Below, piece by piece: positions 23,804 through 31,449 of a DNA stretch of 64,000 nt. The stretch comes from Streptomyces diastaticus subsp. diastaticus (lineage in GTDB: Bacteria > Actinomycetota > Actinomycetes > Streptomycetales > Streptomycetaceae): NCBI RefSeq assembly GCF_011170125.1, contig NZ_BLLN01000003.1:1116001-1180000 (forward strand), given 5' to 3'. The notes beneath the pieces are model-generated. The model was given only the letters and a program-made list of their open reading frames with translations, was not told the origin of the DNA and searched no databases. A program made the position numbers and the translations under genes. Numbering within the stretch: position 1 is the stretch's first letter; every line of letters starts with the position of its first letter.

Positions 23804-24355
23804 ATGACGAAGACCGAACGCGCCGGGTGGCTGACCCGCGACGCCTACGCCGCGCTGCGGCCGCCCCTGGCCCGCGCGGCGGCCGCCGAGGCCGCCCTGA
23901 GCGGGCTGGACGCCGCCGACCTCGAACAAGCCGCGTGGCTGCGCCTGCTGGAGCGGGCCCGGGTGCAGGGGCCGCCCGCCGACCCCCGGCCCGGTCTGCT
24001 CGCCGCCGTACGCAGCGAGGCGCGGGCGGCGCGGGAGCCGGCCCGGCGCGAGACGGCCCGACTGCGCCGGCCCCGGCCGCTGGCCACCGGGCCCGCCGGG
24101 TGCCCCGAGCGCCGGGTCCTGACGCAGGAGGCCGCCGCCGAGGTCCGCCGGGCGGTGGCCGCGCTCACCCCGCGCTGCCGCGGCCTGCTCGCCGCCCTGC
24201 TCTCGGGACGGGACCTCACGTACCGCGAGATCGCGGGAACGTTGGGTATCTCACAGGGGAGCGTGGGACCGGAACGTTCCCGTTGCCTGGGATGCCTGCG
24301 CAGAATGCTCGCGACGGAGGTTGGAGCTCCTGACCCCGGGGGAATGGAGCGGTAG
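23804..24355 (+). CDS. Sigma-70 family (ECF-like) RNA polymerase sigma factor
   Basis: 183 residues. Region 2 is weak but visible around DAADLEQAAWLRLLERA (about 40-56). Region 4 is clear near the C-terminus: LTPRCRGLLAALLSG then DLTYREIAGTLGISQGSVGP, the helix-turn-helix for the -35 element. It is followed 37 bp later by a GNAT gene on the same strand, and no anti-sigma factor is adjacent. Target promoters are unknown. Confidence 0.82.
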   Translation: MTKTERAGWLTRDAYAALRPPLARAAAAEAALSGLDAADLEQAAWLRLLERARVQGPPADPRPGLLAAVRSEARAAREPARRETARLRRPRPLATGPAGCPERRVLTQEAAAEVRRAVAALTPRCRGLLAALLSGRDLTYREIAGTLGISQGSVGPERSRCLGCLRRMLATEVGAPDPGGMER

Positions 24356-24392
24356 ACAACCGGCGTATCAGGTGAGCGAGAGGCATGCACAC

Positions 24393-24896
24393 ATGGGCAT
24401 GAGTGTGATCGTCGCTGCGGCGCAGGAGAGCGACGCCGAGCAGATCTTCCGGCTTCAGTACCTGTGCTTCCAGAGCGAGGCCGAGCGGTACGGCAACTAC
24501 CGCATCGAGGCGCTGGTGGAGTCCCTCGACTCGGTGCGGGCCTCGGTGGAGCGGGACTGCGTCTTCGTGGCCCGCCTCGGCGACGAGGTGGTCGGCGCCG
24601 TCACCGGCACGGTCGGCGAGGACGGCACGGCGCGGATCGGCAAGCTCTGCGTCCATCCCCGCCTCCAGCGGCACGGGCTCGGCGCGCGGCTGCTGCTCGC
24701 GGTGGAGCGGGCCCTGACCACCGAGCGGGGGGCCAGCCGCCTCAGGCTGCACACCGGCCACCGCAGCGACCTCAACCTCCGGCTGTACCGGCGCGCCGGG
24801 TACGCGGCCGTCGGGGACACCACGGTCGACGGCGTCCAGCAGATCGTGCTGGAGAAGGCCGCCCCCACCGGGCAGGAGTACGCCGCCAGCGCCTGA
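24393..24896 (+). CDS. GNAT-family N-acetyltransferase
   Basis: 167 residues from ATG 24393 with GAGAGG about 9 nt upstream. The acetyl-CoA pyrophosphate loop is LCVHPRLQRHGLGARLLLAVE (Q/RxxGxG/A type), and the C-terminal LYRRAGYAAVGDT is typical of motif B. Substrate unknown. It lies in the same transcription direction as the sigma factor and is followed by a terminator. Confidence 0.88.
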   Translation: MGMSVIVAAAQESDAEQIFRLQYLCFQSEAERYGNYRIEALVESLDSVRASVERDCVFVARLGDEVVGAVTGTVGEDGTARIGKLCVHPRLQRHGLGARLLLAVERALTTERGASRLRLHTGHRSDLNLRLYRRAGYAAVGDTTVDGVQQIVLEKAAPTGQEYAASA

Positions 24897-24920
24897 GCGC
24901 CGCCGGGTGCCCCGGACACG

Positions 24921-24957
24921 CGGACGGCCCGCCTCCGGTGAGGAGACGGGCCGTCCG
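24921..24957. terminator. Bidirectional terminator
   Basis: Eleven-bp stem CGGACGGCCCG (24921-24931) with CGGGCCGTCCG (24947-24957), between convergent genes. Confidence 0.8.
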
Positions 24958-24975
24958 GCCGGTGCCGAGGCGGTG

Positions 24976-25422
24976 TCAGGCGCGCGGGCGCCGCAGCCAC
25001 AGGATGCCGGTGACGGGCAGGAGCACGGGGATGAAGAGGTAGCCCCGGCCGAACTCCGACCAGACCGTGGAGTCCGGGAAGGCCGAGGGCTCGACGAGCG
25101 TCCAGACCCCGACCAGCAGCACGCCGGCCAGTTCGACCGCGCAGCAGACCAGCGCCGCCACCCGGGCACGCTCGCCGCCGCGGACCAGGGTGTAGGTGAT
25201 GAAGGCGTACACCACGGCGGCCACCGCCGAGAGCGTGTACGCCAGCGGGGCCCGGCCGAACTCGGTGGCGATCTGGAAGGCCGAGCGCGAGACGGCGCCG
25301 ACCACCATCACCCCGTAGACCCAGACGAGCAGGGTGCCGGGGCCCTCGACCAGCTTGCGGCGGGCCGGGGCCCGCTCCTCCTGACCCGTGCCGTCCTTTC
25401 GGACGTGCTCGGTCCCGGTCAT
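24976..25422 (-). CDS. Four-helix integral membrane protein
   Basis: 148 residues from ATG 25422. A charged N-terminus of about 30 residues is followed by four hydrophobic segments (around 33-55, 65-83, 90-110 and 125-143). Second gene of a two-gene operon, 2 bp after the gene at 25425-25784. No family with known function recognised; both proteins look like conserved streptomycete membrane proteins. Confidence 0.75.
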   Translation of the reverse strand: MTGTEHVRKDGTGQEERAPARRKLVEGPGTLLVWVYGVMVVGAVSRSAFQIATEFGRAPLAYTLSAVAAVVYAFITYTLVRGGERARVAALVCCAVELAGVLLVGVWTLVEPSAFPDSTVWSEFGRGYLFIPVLLPVTGILWLRRPRA

Positions 25423-25424
25423 CC

Positions 25425-25784
25425 TCAGCCTCCCCAGATGTCGTAGAGCCGTACCTGGAGCACGGCGAGGACCACTCCGCCGGCCAGCACCGTCATCGAG
25501 CCCCAGCGGGTCCGCTCGGCCAGCGACATGAACCCGGCGGCGGGAACACAGGCGGCCGCGCCCAGCAGGTACGAGACGAAGAGCACGGTGCCCTGCTCCG
25601 GCGACGCGCCACGGGCCAGCTGCACCACACCGACGACCAGCTGGGCGAGAGCCAGCAGCGACACCACGGCCATCCCGATGAAGTGCCAGTCCTTGGTCGG
25701 TTGGTGGCGGGCGAAGGCCACTCCGCACCAGGCGGCGAGGAGCAGCGCGCACACCGCCGTCGCGATCGTCAGGGCATCCAGCAT
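25425..25784 (-). CDS. Small integral membrane protein
   Basis: 119 residues from ATG 25784. The start is supported by a -10 TAGGGT (complement of 25792-25797) 7 nt upstream, a leaderless arrangement; the ATG at 25808 is less likely. Four membrane helices. The motif ARHQPTKDWHFIGMAVVSLLAL joins helices 1 and 2. It leads an operon with the membrane protein at 24976-25422, and the two may form a complex (inference). Confidence 0.75.
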   Translation of the reverse strand: MLDALTIATAVCALLLAAWCGVAFARHQPTKDWHFIGMAVVSLLALAQLVVGVVQLARGASPEQGTVLFVSYLLGAAACVPAAGFMSLAERTRWGSMTVLAGGVVLAVLQVRLYDIWGG

Positions 25785-25879
25785 GCGGCGAACCCTATTA
25801 CGGGCCATTTCACCCGCCGTCGGCGGCCCACCCCCGGGCGGCCCCGGGAGCCGGGTGCCCGGTCGTACAGTCGGGCAGC

Positions 25880-26527
25880 ATGAAGATCGAAGCCGATGCC
25901 CTGCTGTTCGACAACGACGGAACCCTCGTCTCCTCGGTGGACTCCGCGCTGCGGTGCTGGACCCGCTGGGCCGAGGAGGCGGGGCTGAGCGCCGCCGACT
26001 TCGCCGGGGTCCCGATGCACGGCAGGCCGTCCGCCGAGATCGTCGCCGACCTCGTACCGGCCGCCGGGGTGGCCGCCGCCGTCGCCCGCATCGAGGAGCT
26101 GGAGGTCGAGGCCGTCACCGAGGGCGTGGAGCCGGTGCCCGGCGCCCTCGACCTGCTCGGCTCGCTCGCCGCCGGCCGCTGGGCCGTGGTCACCTCCGCC
26201 AGCCGCCGCCTCGCCGGGGCCCGGCTGGCCGCCGTCGGCATCCGCCCCGCGACCGTGATCGCCGCCGACGACATCACCCGCGGCAAGCCGGATCCCGAGC
26301 CGTTCCTGCTGGCCGCCGCCCGGCTCGGCGTCGCGCCCGAGCGGTGCGTGGTCTTCGAGGACGCCCCCGCCGGGCTCGCCTCCGGGCGGGCGGCGGGCAT
26401 GTGGACCGTGGCCTTGACCACATCGCATCCCGCGCCCGAGCTGACGGCCGACGCCGTGGTGGCCGACCTGACGGCCGTGTCTGTGCAGGTCAGCGGCGAT
26501 GCGCTGGAAGTCCGGATAGCGGACTGA
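25880..26527 (+). CDS. HAD-IA hydrolase, sugar- or glycerol-phosphatase-like
   Basis: 215 residues from ATG 25880, with TACAGT 8 nt upstream. Motif I is LLFDNDGTLVSS, a variant of DxDGTLxDS with Asn between the two aspartates. The helical cap follows, motif II is VVTSAS, and motifs III and IV are GKPDPEPFLLAAARLGV and VVFEDAPAGLASGRAAGM. The layout resembles small-sugar phosphatases and glycerol-3-phosphatase. Single gene followed by a terminator. Confidence 0.9.
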   Translation: MKIEADALLFDNDGTLVSSVDSALRCWTRWAEEAGLSAADFAGVPMHGRPSAEIVADLVPAAGVAAAVARIEELEVEAVTEGVEPVPGALDLLGSLAAGRWAVVTSASRRLAGARLAAVGIRPATVIAADDITRGKPDPEPFLLAAARLGVAPERCVVFEDAPAGLASGRAAGMWTVALTTSHPAPELTADAVVADLTAVSVQVSGDALEVRIAD

Positions 26528-26560
26528 CGGACTCCGCTCCTCTGTCCGGCCGGTGTCCAC

Positions 26561-26583
26561 GGCTGTCCGCCATGCGGACAGCC
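26561..26583 (+). terminator. Terminator after the HAD gene
   Basis: Perfect 10-bp stem GGCTGTCCGC / GCGGACAGCC with a CAT loop. Confidence 0.8.
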
Positions 26584-26622
26584 GGGCCCGTGCCGGTCCG
26601 CTCGTCTGCTTTACTGGGCCGC

Positions 26623-26715
26623 ATGACCACGACGAGCAACCGCGTACCCGCGACCGAGGCGATCACCACGCCCGGTGCTCGTTGTCTGCGCAACGGCCGA
26701 ATGCGCGCCTTCTGA
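26623..26715 (+). CDS. Possible 30-residue leader peptide upstream of metN
   Basis: ATG 26623 to TGA 26715 encodes 30 residues beginning MTTTSNRVPATEAITT and ending RCLRNGRMRAF. It follows the terminator of the HAD gene, and TTTACT stands about 8 nt before the ATG, fitting a leaderless start. It lies about 215 bp before metN, where attenuator leader peptides often sit. It has only one internal Met and one Cys, so classical attenuation is not obvious. Confidence 0.35.
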   Translation: MTTTSNRVPATEAITTPGARCLRNGRMRAF

Positions 26716-26930
26716 GGGCCCCTGCCGCATCTCCTCGCGCCCCGAAGCGAGACGGCTGAGGCGCCACGCCCGTCCCGGGCCCCGTAGCGGGCCGGACACC
26801 GCATGCGCCCACCCCCACCCGGACACGGTTCCCCGCGGCCCGCGCCGCGCCCCGACCGTGCCGCGTTCCCCACGAATGCCCCCGCGTCCGGCGTACGCGC
26901 CGCCGCGCACTCGACAGTGATGGATGCCCT
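26716..26930 (+). promoter_or_regulatory. Untranslated region before metN, possible regulatory RNA
   Basis: 215 bp without a gene. It contains a GC hairpin near 26775-26794 (GGGCCCCG TAG CGGGCC core) and a C-rich stretch. I looked for the conserved cores of SAM-I and SAM-IV riboswitches and did not see them. A very short GTG-TGA frame (26918-26932) overlaps the metN start. Confidence 0.3.
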
Positions 26931-28007
26931 GTGATCACCACATCGGGACTGACCAAGACCTACCGCACCCGTGGCCGCGAGGTCACCGCCGTCGACGACG
27001 TCGACCTCACGGTGCGCGAGGGCGAGGTGTACGGCGTCATCGGCCAGAGCGGCGCCGGGAAGTCCTCCCTCATCCGCTGCGTCAACCTCCTGGAGCGCCC
27101 CACGTCCGGGACGGTCACGGTCGACGGCACCGACCTCACCGCCCTCGCCGGGCGCGGCAACCGGGCCGGCCGCGAGCTGCGCCGGGCCCGCAGCCGGATC
27201 GGCATGGTCTTCCAGCACTTCAACCTGCTGTCGACCCGCACCGTGCAGGACAACGTCGAGCTGCCGCTGGAGATCCTCGGCCACTCCGGTGCCGCCCGCT
27301 CCCGCAAGGCGCTCGAACTCCTCGAGCTGGTCGGCCTCGCCGACAAGGCCAGGGCGTACCCGGCTCAGCTCTCCGGCGGCCAGAAGCAGCGCGTCGGCAT
27401 CGCCCGGGCGCTCGCCGGGGACCCCAAGGTCCTCCTCTCCGACGAGGCCACCAGTGCCCTCGACCCGGAGACCACCCGCTCCATCCTCCAGCTCCTGCGC
27501 GACCTCGGGCAGCAGCTCGGGCTCACCGTGCTGCTGATCACCCACGAGATGGACGTGGTCAAGTCCATCTGCGACTCGGCGGCGCTGATGGAGCGGGGCC
27601 GGATCATCGAGTCCGGCACCGTCCCCGAACTGCTCGCCACCCCCGGCTCGCGGCTCGCCTCCGCCCTCTTCCCGGTGAGCGGCGAGACCGGCGACGCCGA
27701 GCGGACCGTCCTCGACGTCACCTTCCTCGGTGAGTCGACCTCCCGGCCGGTCATCTCGCAGCTCTCCCGTACGTACAACATCGACATCTCGATCCTCGGT
27801 GCCGCCATGGACACCGTGGCCGGACGCCAGGTCGGCCGGATGCGGATCGAACTGCCCGGCCGCTACGAGGACAACGTCGTGCCGATCGGCTTCCTGCGGG
27901 AGCAGGGTCTGCACGTCGAGAACGCGGCGGACGCGGCGGACGCGGCGGACGCGGTCCCGTCGGCCGCCGAGGCCGCCCCCGTACTGGTCAAGGAAGGTGC
28001 CAAGTGA
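26931..28007 (+). CDS. metN: Methionine ABC transporter ATP-binding protein
   Basis: 358 residues from a GTG. Walker A is GQSGAGKSS near residue 38, the Q-loop VFQHFN, signature LSGGQKQRVGIARAL, Walker B VLLSDEATSALD and the switch His in LLITHEMD. Residues about 250-325 form the NIL domain (LDVTFLGESTSRPVISQL ... NIDISILGAAMD) that binds methionine and shuts transport off. The tail contains a short Ala-Ala-Asp repeat. It overlaps metI by 4 bp (GTGA) and drives methionine import together with metI and the metQ proteins. Confidence 0.96.
   Translation: MITTSGLTKTYRTRGREVTAVDDVDLTVREGEVYGVIGQSGAGKSSLIRCVNLLERPTSGTVTVDGTDLTALAGRGNRAGRELRRARSRIGMVFQHFNLLSTRTVQDNVELPLEILGHSGAARSRKALELLELVGLADKARAYPAQLSGGQKQRVGIARALAGDPKVLLSDEATSALDPETTRSILQLLRDLGQQLGLTVLLITHEMDVVKSICDSAALMERGRIIESGTVPELLATPGSRLASALFPVSGETGDAERTVLDVTFLGESTSRPVISQLSRTYNIDISILGAAMDTVAGRQVGRMRIELPGRYEDNVVPIGFLREQGLHVENAADAADAADAVPSAAEAAPVLVKEGAK
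27924..27953 (+). repeat. Tandem 9-bp repeat near the metN 3' end
   Basis: GCGGCGGAC repeated three times plus a partial unit, encoding (Ala-Ala-Asp)3. It lies in the variable tail after the NIL domain, so copy number could change without harm. Confidence 0.85.
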
Positions 28008-28762
28008 CCTGGTCCGACATGCAGCCCCTGCTGGAGCAGGCGAGCTGGGACACGCTGTACATGGTCGGCTGGTCCACCGCCATCGCCGTCCTGCTCGGCC
28101 TGCCGCTGGGCATTCTGCTGGTCCTCACCGACCGGGGCGGACTCCTCCAGAACTCGGTGGCCAACAAGGTCATCGGGCAGGTCGTGAACATCGCCCGCTC
28201 GATGCCGTTCATCATCCTGATGGTCGCGCTGATGGGCTTCACCCGCTGGCTCACCGGCACCACCATCGGCCGCGAGGCGGCCATCGTGCCGCTGGCCATC
28301 GGCGCCATCCCGTTCTTCGCCCGGCTGGTGGAGACCGCCGTGCGCGAGGTCGACTCCGGCCTGGTCGAGGCGGTCCAGTCGATGGGCGGCTCGACCTGGA
28401 CCGTGGTCCGCAAGGTCCTGGTCCCCGAGTCGCTGCCCTCGATGATCGCCGGGGTCACCACCACGGTCGTCACCCTCATCGGCTACTCGGCGATGGCCGG
28501 CACCGTCGGCGCCGGCGGCCTCGGAGACATCGCCATCCGCTACGGCTACCAGCGGTTCGAGTCCGGCCTGATGTGGATCACCGTCGCCGTCCTGGCCGTC
28601 GTCATCTCCCTCATCCAGTTCGCGGGCGACTTCGCCGCGCGCGGCCTGCACCGCCGAGGCGGCCGCTCCGGCGCCGCCCCCCGGCTCCGGTTCCTCCGCG
28701 ACCGCGCCCCGGGCGCCACCCCGCGGTCCGGCACCGGAGCGGAGCTCACCAAGACTTCCTGA
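28004..28762 (+). CDS. metI: Methionine ABC transporter permease
   Basis: 252 residues from a GTG overlapping metN. About five membrane helices. The coupling (EAA) motif is EAVQSMGGSTWTVVRKVLVPESLPSM, and the N-terminal GWSTAIAVLLGLPLGILL matches MetI. The C-terminal 40 residues are basic and longer than in E. coli MetI. Forms the membrane channel with MetN. Confidence 0.95.
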   Translation: MTWSDMQPLLEQASWDTLYMVGWSTAIAVLLGLPLGILLVLTDRGGLLQNSVANKVIGQVVNIARSMPFIILMVALMGFTRWLTGTTIGREAAIVPLAIGAIPFFARLVETAVREVDSGLVEAVQSMGGSTWTVVRKVLVPESLPSMIAGVTTTVVTLIGYSAMAGTVGAGGLGDIAIRYGYQRFESGLMWITVAVLAVVISLIQFAGDFAARGLHRRGGRSGAAPRLRFLRDRAPGATPRSGTGAELTKTS

Positions 28763-28794
28763 CCCATCGCGGTACCCCGTCCCCGGCCCGTGAC

Positions 28795-28809
28795 CCCTTG
28801 TTCTAAGGG
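28795..28809 (+). other. Small hairpin between metI and metQ1
   Basis: CCCTT-GTTCT-AAGGG stem-loop in the 78-bp gap. It could tune the amount of lipoprotein mRNA relative to the upstream membrane genes, as processing or attenuation hairpins do in ABC operons; this is inference from position. Confidence 0.35.
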
Positions 28810-28840
28810 CGAGGCCCACACCTGGAAAGAGGCACTTGTC

Positions 28841-29674
28841 GTGCGTAAGAACCTGAAGATCACCACCGCTCTCCTCGCCACCGGCGCCCTCGCCCTCGGC
28901 CTCTCCGCCTGCGGCGGCTCGCAGTCCGACTCGGCGGGCGGCGACAAGAACGGTCCGCTGACCGTCGCCGCCAGCCCGACGCCGCACGCCGTCATCCTCG
29001 ACTACGTCAGGAAGAACCTGGCCAAGGACGCCGGGCTCGACCTGGACGTCAAGGAGTTCACGGACTATGTCCTGCCGAACACCGCCACCGAGGACGGCTC
29101 CGTCGACGCCAACTTCTTCCAGCACCAGCCCTACCTGGACGACTTCCAGAAGAAGAACGGCACCCACCTCAAGTCGGTGGCCCCGGTCCACCTGGAGCCG
29201 CTCGGCCTCTACTCGAACAAGATCAAGAGCGCCGGCGACCTCCAGAAGGGCGCCACGGTCGCCCTGCCCAACGACACCACCAACGAGGCGCGCGCCCTTC
29301 AGCTTCTCGCCGACGAGGGCGTCATCGAGCTGAAGAAGGGCGCGGGCGAGGCCGCGACCCCGAAGGACATCGCGAAGAACCCGAAGGAGCTCCAGTTCAA
29401 GGAGCTGGAGGCCGCGCAGGTGCCGCGCTCCCTGGACGACGTGGACGCCGCGATCGTCAACGGCAACTACGCCGTCGAGGCCGGCCTCAGCCCCAAGGAC
29501 GACTCGCTGCTCCTGGAGAAGGCCGAGGGCAACCCGTACACCAACCTCCTGGTGGTCAAGGAGGGCGAGGAGAACGACCCGCGCGTCAAGAAGCTCGTCA
29601 AGCTGCTCAGCTCGCCCGAGGTGAAGAAGTTCATCGAGGACGAGTTCAAGGGCTCCGTCATCCCGGCCTCCTGA
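28841..29674 (+). CDS. metQ: Methionine-binding lipoprotein (copy 1)
   Basis: 277 residues from a GTG with GAAAGAGG upstream. Lipoprotein signal peptide with lipobox LSAC and lipidated Cys24. The NlpA/MetQ domain includes TVAASPTPHAVILDYVRKN, GLDLDVKEFTDYVLPNTA, VHLEPLGLYSNKIKS and VALPNDTTNEARALQLL. It captures methionine outside the membrane and hands it to MetI/MetN. A paralogue follows after 35 bp. Confidence 0.95.
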   Translation: MRKNLKITTALLATGALALGLSACGGSQSDSAGGDKNGPLTVAASPTPHAVILDYVRKNLAKDAGLDLDVKEFTDYVLPNTATEDGSVDANFFQHQPYLDDFQKKNGTHLKSVAPVHLEPLGLYSNKIKSAGDLQKGATVALPNDTTNEARALQLLADEGVIELKKGAGEAATPKDIAKNPKELQFKELEAAQVPRSLDDVDAAIVNGNYAVEAGLSPKDDSLLLEKAEGNPYTNLLVVKEGEENDPRVKKLVKLLSSPEVKKFIEDEFKGSVIPAS

Positions 29675-29709
29675 GCCAGGCAGCGGTCACGAGAGAGCGA
29701 GACAGCACC

Positions 29710-30543
29710 ATGCGCAAGACCCTGCTCACCGCCGCGGCGGGCGCCCTCACCCTGGGCCTGGCCCTCACCGCGTGCGGCTCGGGCGCGGGCTCGGACGACG
29801 CGTCCGGCGCCGAAGGCCCCCTGGTCGTCGGTGCCACCCCCACCCCGGCCGGGGAGATCCTCGAGTACGTGAGGAAGAACCTCGCCGAGGACGCCGGGCT
29901 CGACCTGGACGTCAAGGAGTTCACGGACTACGTCCTGCCGAACACCGCCCTCCAGGAAGGGACCCTCGACGCCAACCTGTACCAGCACAAGCCCTACCTG
30001 GACGAGTTCAACCAGTCCAAGGGCACCGAACTGGTCGCGCTCGACGAGGTCTACCTGCCGCCGACCGGCGTCTACTCCGAGAAGGTGAAGGACGTCGCCG
30101 ACCTGCGGCAGGGCGCCACCGTGGCCGTGCCCAACGACGTCACCAACGAGGGCCGCGCCCTCAACCTCCTCGCCGCACAGGGGCTCATCGAGCTGAAGAA
30201 GGGCGCCGGCGCCGACGCCAGTCCGTCCGACATCGCGAGGAACCCCAAGAAGATCACGATCAAGGAGCTGGACCCCGCCCAGCTCCCGCGGTCCCTCAGC
30301 GACGTCGACGCCGCCGCCATCAACAACAACTTCGCCCTCGACGCGGGCCTCAGCCCCCGGGAGGACGCCATCCTCCTGGAGAAGGCCGAGGGCAACCCGT
30401 ACAACAACGTCCTCGCCGTCAAGAAGGGCAACGAGGACGATCCGCGGGTCGAGAAGCTCGCGCGGCTCCTCACCTCGCCCGAGGTGAAGAAGTTCATCGA
30501 GGACACCTACGAGGGCTCCGTCATCCCGGCCACCACCGGCTGA
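29710..30543 (+). CDS. metQ: Methionine-binding lipoprotein (copy 2, tandem paralogue)
   Basis: 277 residues, the same length as copy 1. Lipobox LTAC with Cys22. The domain is strongly similar to copy 1 (VVGATPTPAGEILEYVRKN, then the identical GLDLDVKEFTDYVLPNTA) but pocket-side segments differ (VYLPPTGVYSEKVKD, VAVPNDVTNEGRALNLL). It may widen substrate range, for example to D-methionine or sulfoxide, or simply raise dosage; this cannot be told from sequence. Confidence 0.94.
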   Translation: MRKTLLTAAAGALTLGLALTACGSGAGSDDASGAEGPLVVGATPTPAGEILEYVRKNLAEDAGLDLDVKEFTDYVLPNTALQEGTLDANLYQHKPYLDEFNQSKGTELVALDEVYLPPTGVYSEKVKDVADLRQGATVAVPNDVTNEGRALNLLAAQGLIELKKGAGADASPSDIARNPKKITIKELDPAQLPRSLSDVDAAAINNNFALDAGLSPREDAILLEKAEGNPYNNVLAVKKGNEDDPRVEKLARLLTSPEVKKFIEDTYEGSVIPATTG

Positions 30544-30550
30544 CGCGCCC

Positions 30551-30627
30551 TCACCGCCCGGCCGCGCCACCGCAGTCGGCCCCCCTGGCCGGGGGGACCG
30601 ACCCGGTGGTGCGGCCGGGCGCGGTGA
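30551..30627 (+). terminator. Large terminator hairpin ending the met operon
   Basis: Nested inverted repeats: outer arms about 30551-30572 and 30605-30627 (TCACCG...CGGTGA with CCCGGCCGC/GCGGCCGGG), and an inner stem GTCGGCCCCC / GGGGGACCGAC. It begins 8 bp after the second metQ. Confidence 0.75.
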
Positions 30628-30675
30628 TGCTGCATGCTGGGACCCGGCCAGGCCCAAGGTTACGGAGAGCGGCGC

Positions 30676-31314
30676 ATGACAACCACCTTCCCGGACATCT
30701 CCCTCAGCACCGAACGGCTGGTGCTGCGCCCCCTGGAAGTGGCGGACATCCCCCCGTTCACCGAGATGATGAACGACGAACTGGTCACCGCCTGGACCAC
30801 CGCCCCGTACCCCTACACCGAGGGCGACGCCCACGACTGGATCACCCGCGCCGCCCCCGCCGAACGCCTGCGCGGCCGCGGTATCGTCCTCGCCGTCACC
30901 GAGTTCCTCACCCAGCGCCTGGTCGGCACCGTCCACCTGCGCCACGTCGACCGCCGCGTCCGCTCCGCCGAACTCTCCTGCGTCGTCGCCCCCTGGGCCC
31001 GCGGCGAGGGGTACGCCTGCGAGGCCGTCGTCGCCCTCGCCCAGTGGCTCTTCGCCGACCAGCGCTTCGAACGCCTGGAGATGCGCACCGCCGCAGGGAA
31101 CACCGCGGCACAGCAGGTCGCGCAGAAGACCGGCTGCATCAGCGAGGGAGTGCTGCGGGGCGCCCGGATAGCGCGGACCCGTACCGAGGACGGCAGCTGG
31201 GCGGAGTTCCGCACCGACCTGATCGTCTGGAGCCTGCTCCCCGAGGACCTGGAAGGCGTCGGCGAGCAACTCGCCGAGTCCGGCGGCTACCCGGCGTACT
31301 CCGACTGGAACTGA
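30676..31314 (+). CDS. GNAT-family N-acetyltransferase (RimJ/RimL type)
   Basis: 212 residues from ATG 30676, with GGAG about 8 nt upstream; a GTG/ATG at 30634 in frame is less likely. The start ISLSTERLVLRPLEVADIPPF is typical of the RimJ/RimL group, followed by VGTVHLRHVD, the acetyl-CoA loop WARGEGYACEAVVALAQWLF and NTAAQQVAQKTGCISEGVLR. Members acetylate protein N-termini or small amines; substrate unknown. Single gene between metQ and cobL. Confidence 0.88.
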   Translation: MTTTFPDISLSTERLVLRPLEVADIPPFTEMMNDELVTAWTTAPYPYTEGDAHDWITRAAPAERLRGRGIVLAVTEFLTQRLVGTVHLRHVDRRVRSAELSCVVAPWARGEGYACEAVVALAQWLFADQRFERLEMRTAAGNTAAQQVAQKTGCISEGVLRGARIARTRTEDGSWAEFRTDLIVWSLLPEDLEGVGEQLAESGGYPAYSDWN

Positions 31315-31449
31315 GCCCCGGCCGCCACCGCCGCCCCTGCCTCCGCCGTCGTCGGCCACCCGGTACCCTGCACCCTCGGCCCGCCGGGCGGCACCACCTC
31401 CGCCCACCCTCACCAGCGCCTCGGCGCAGACCACAGGAGACAGACGACG

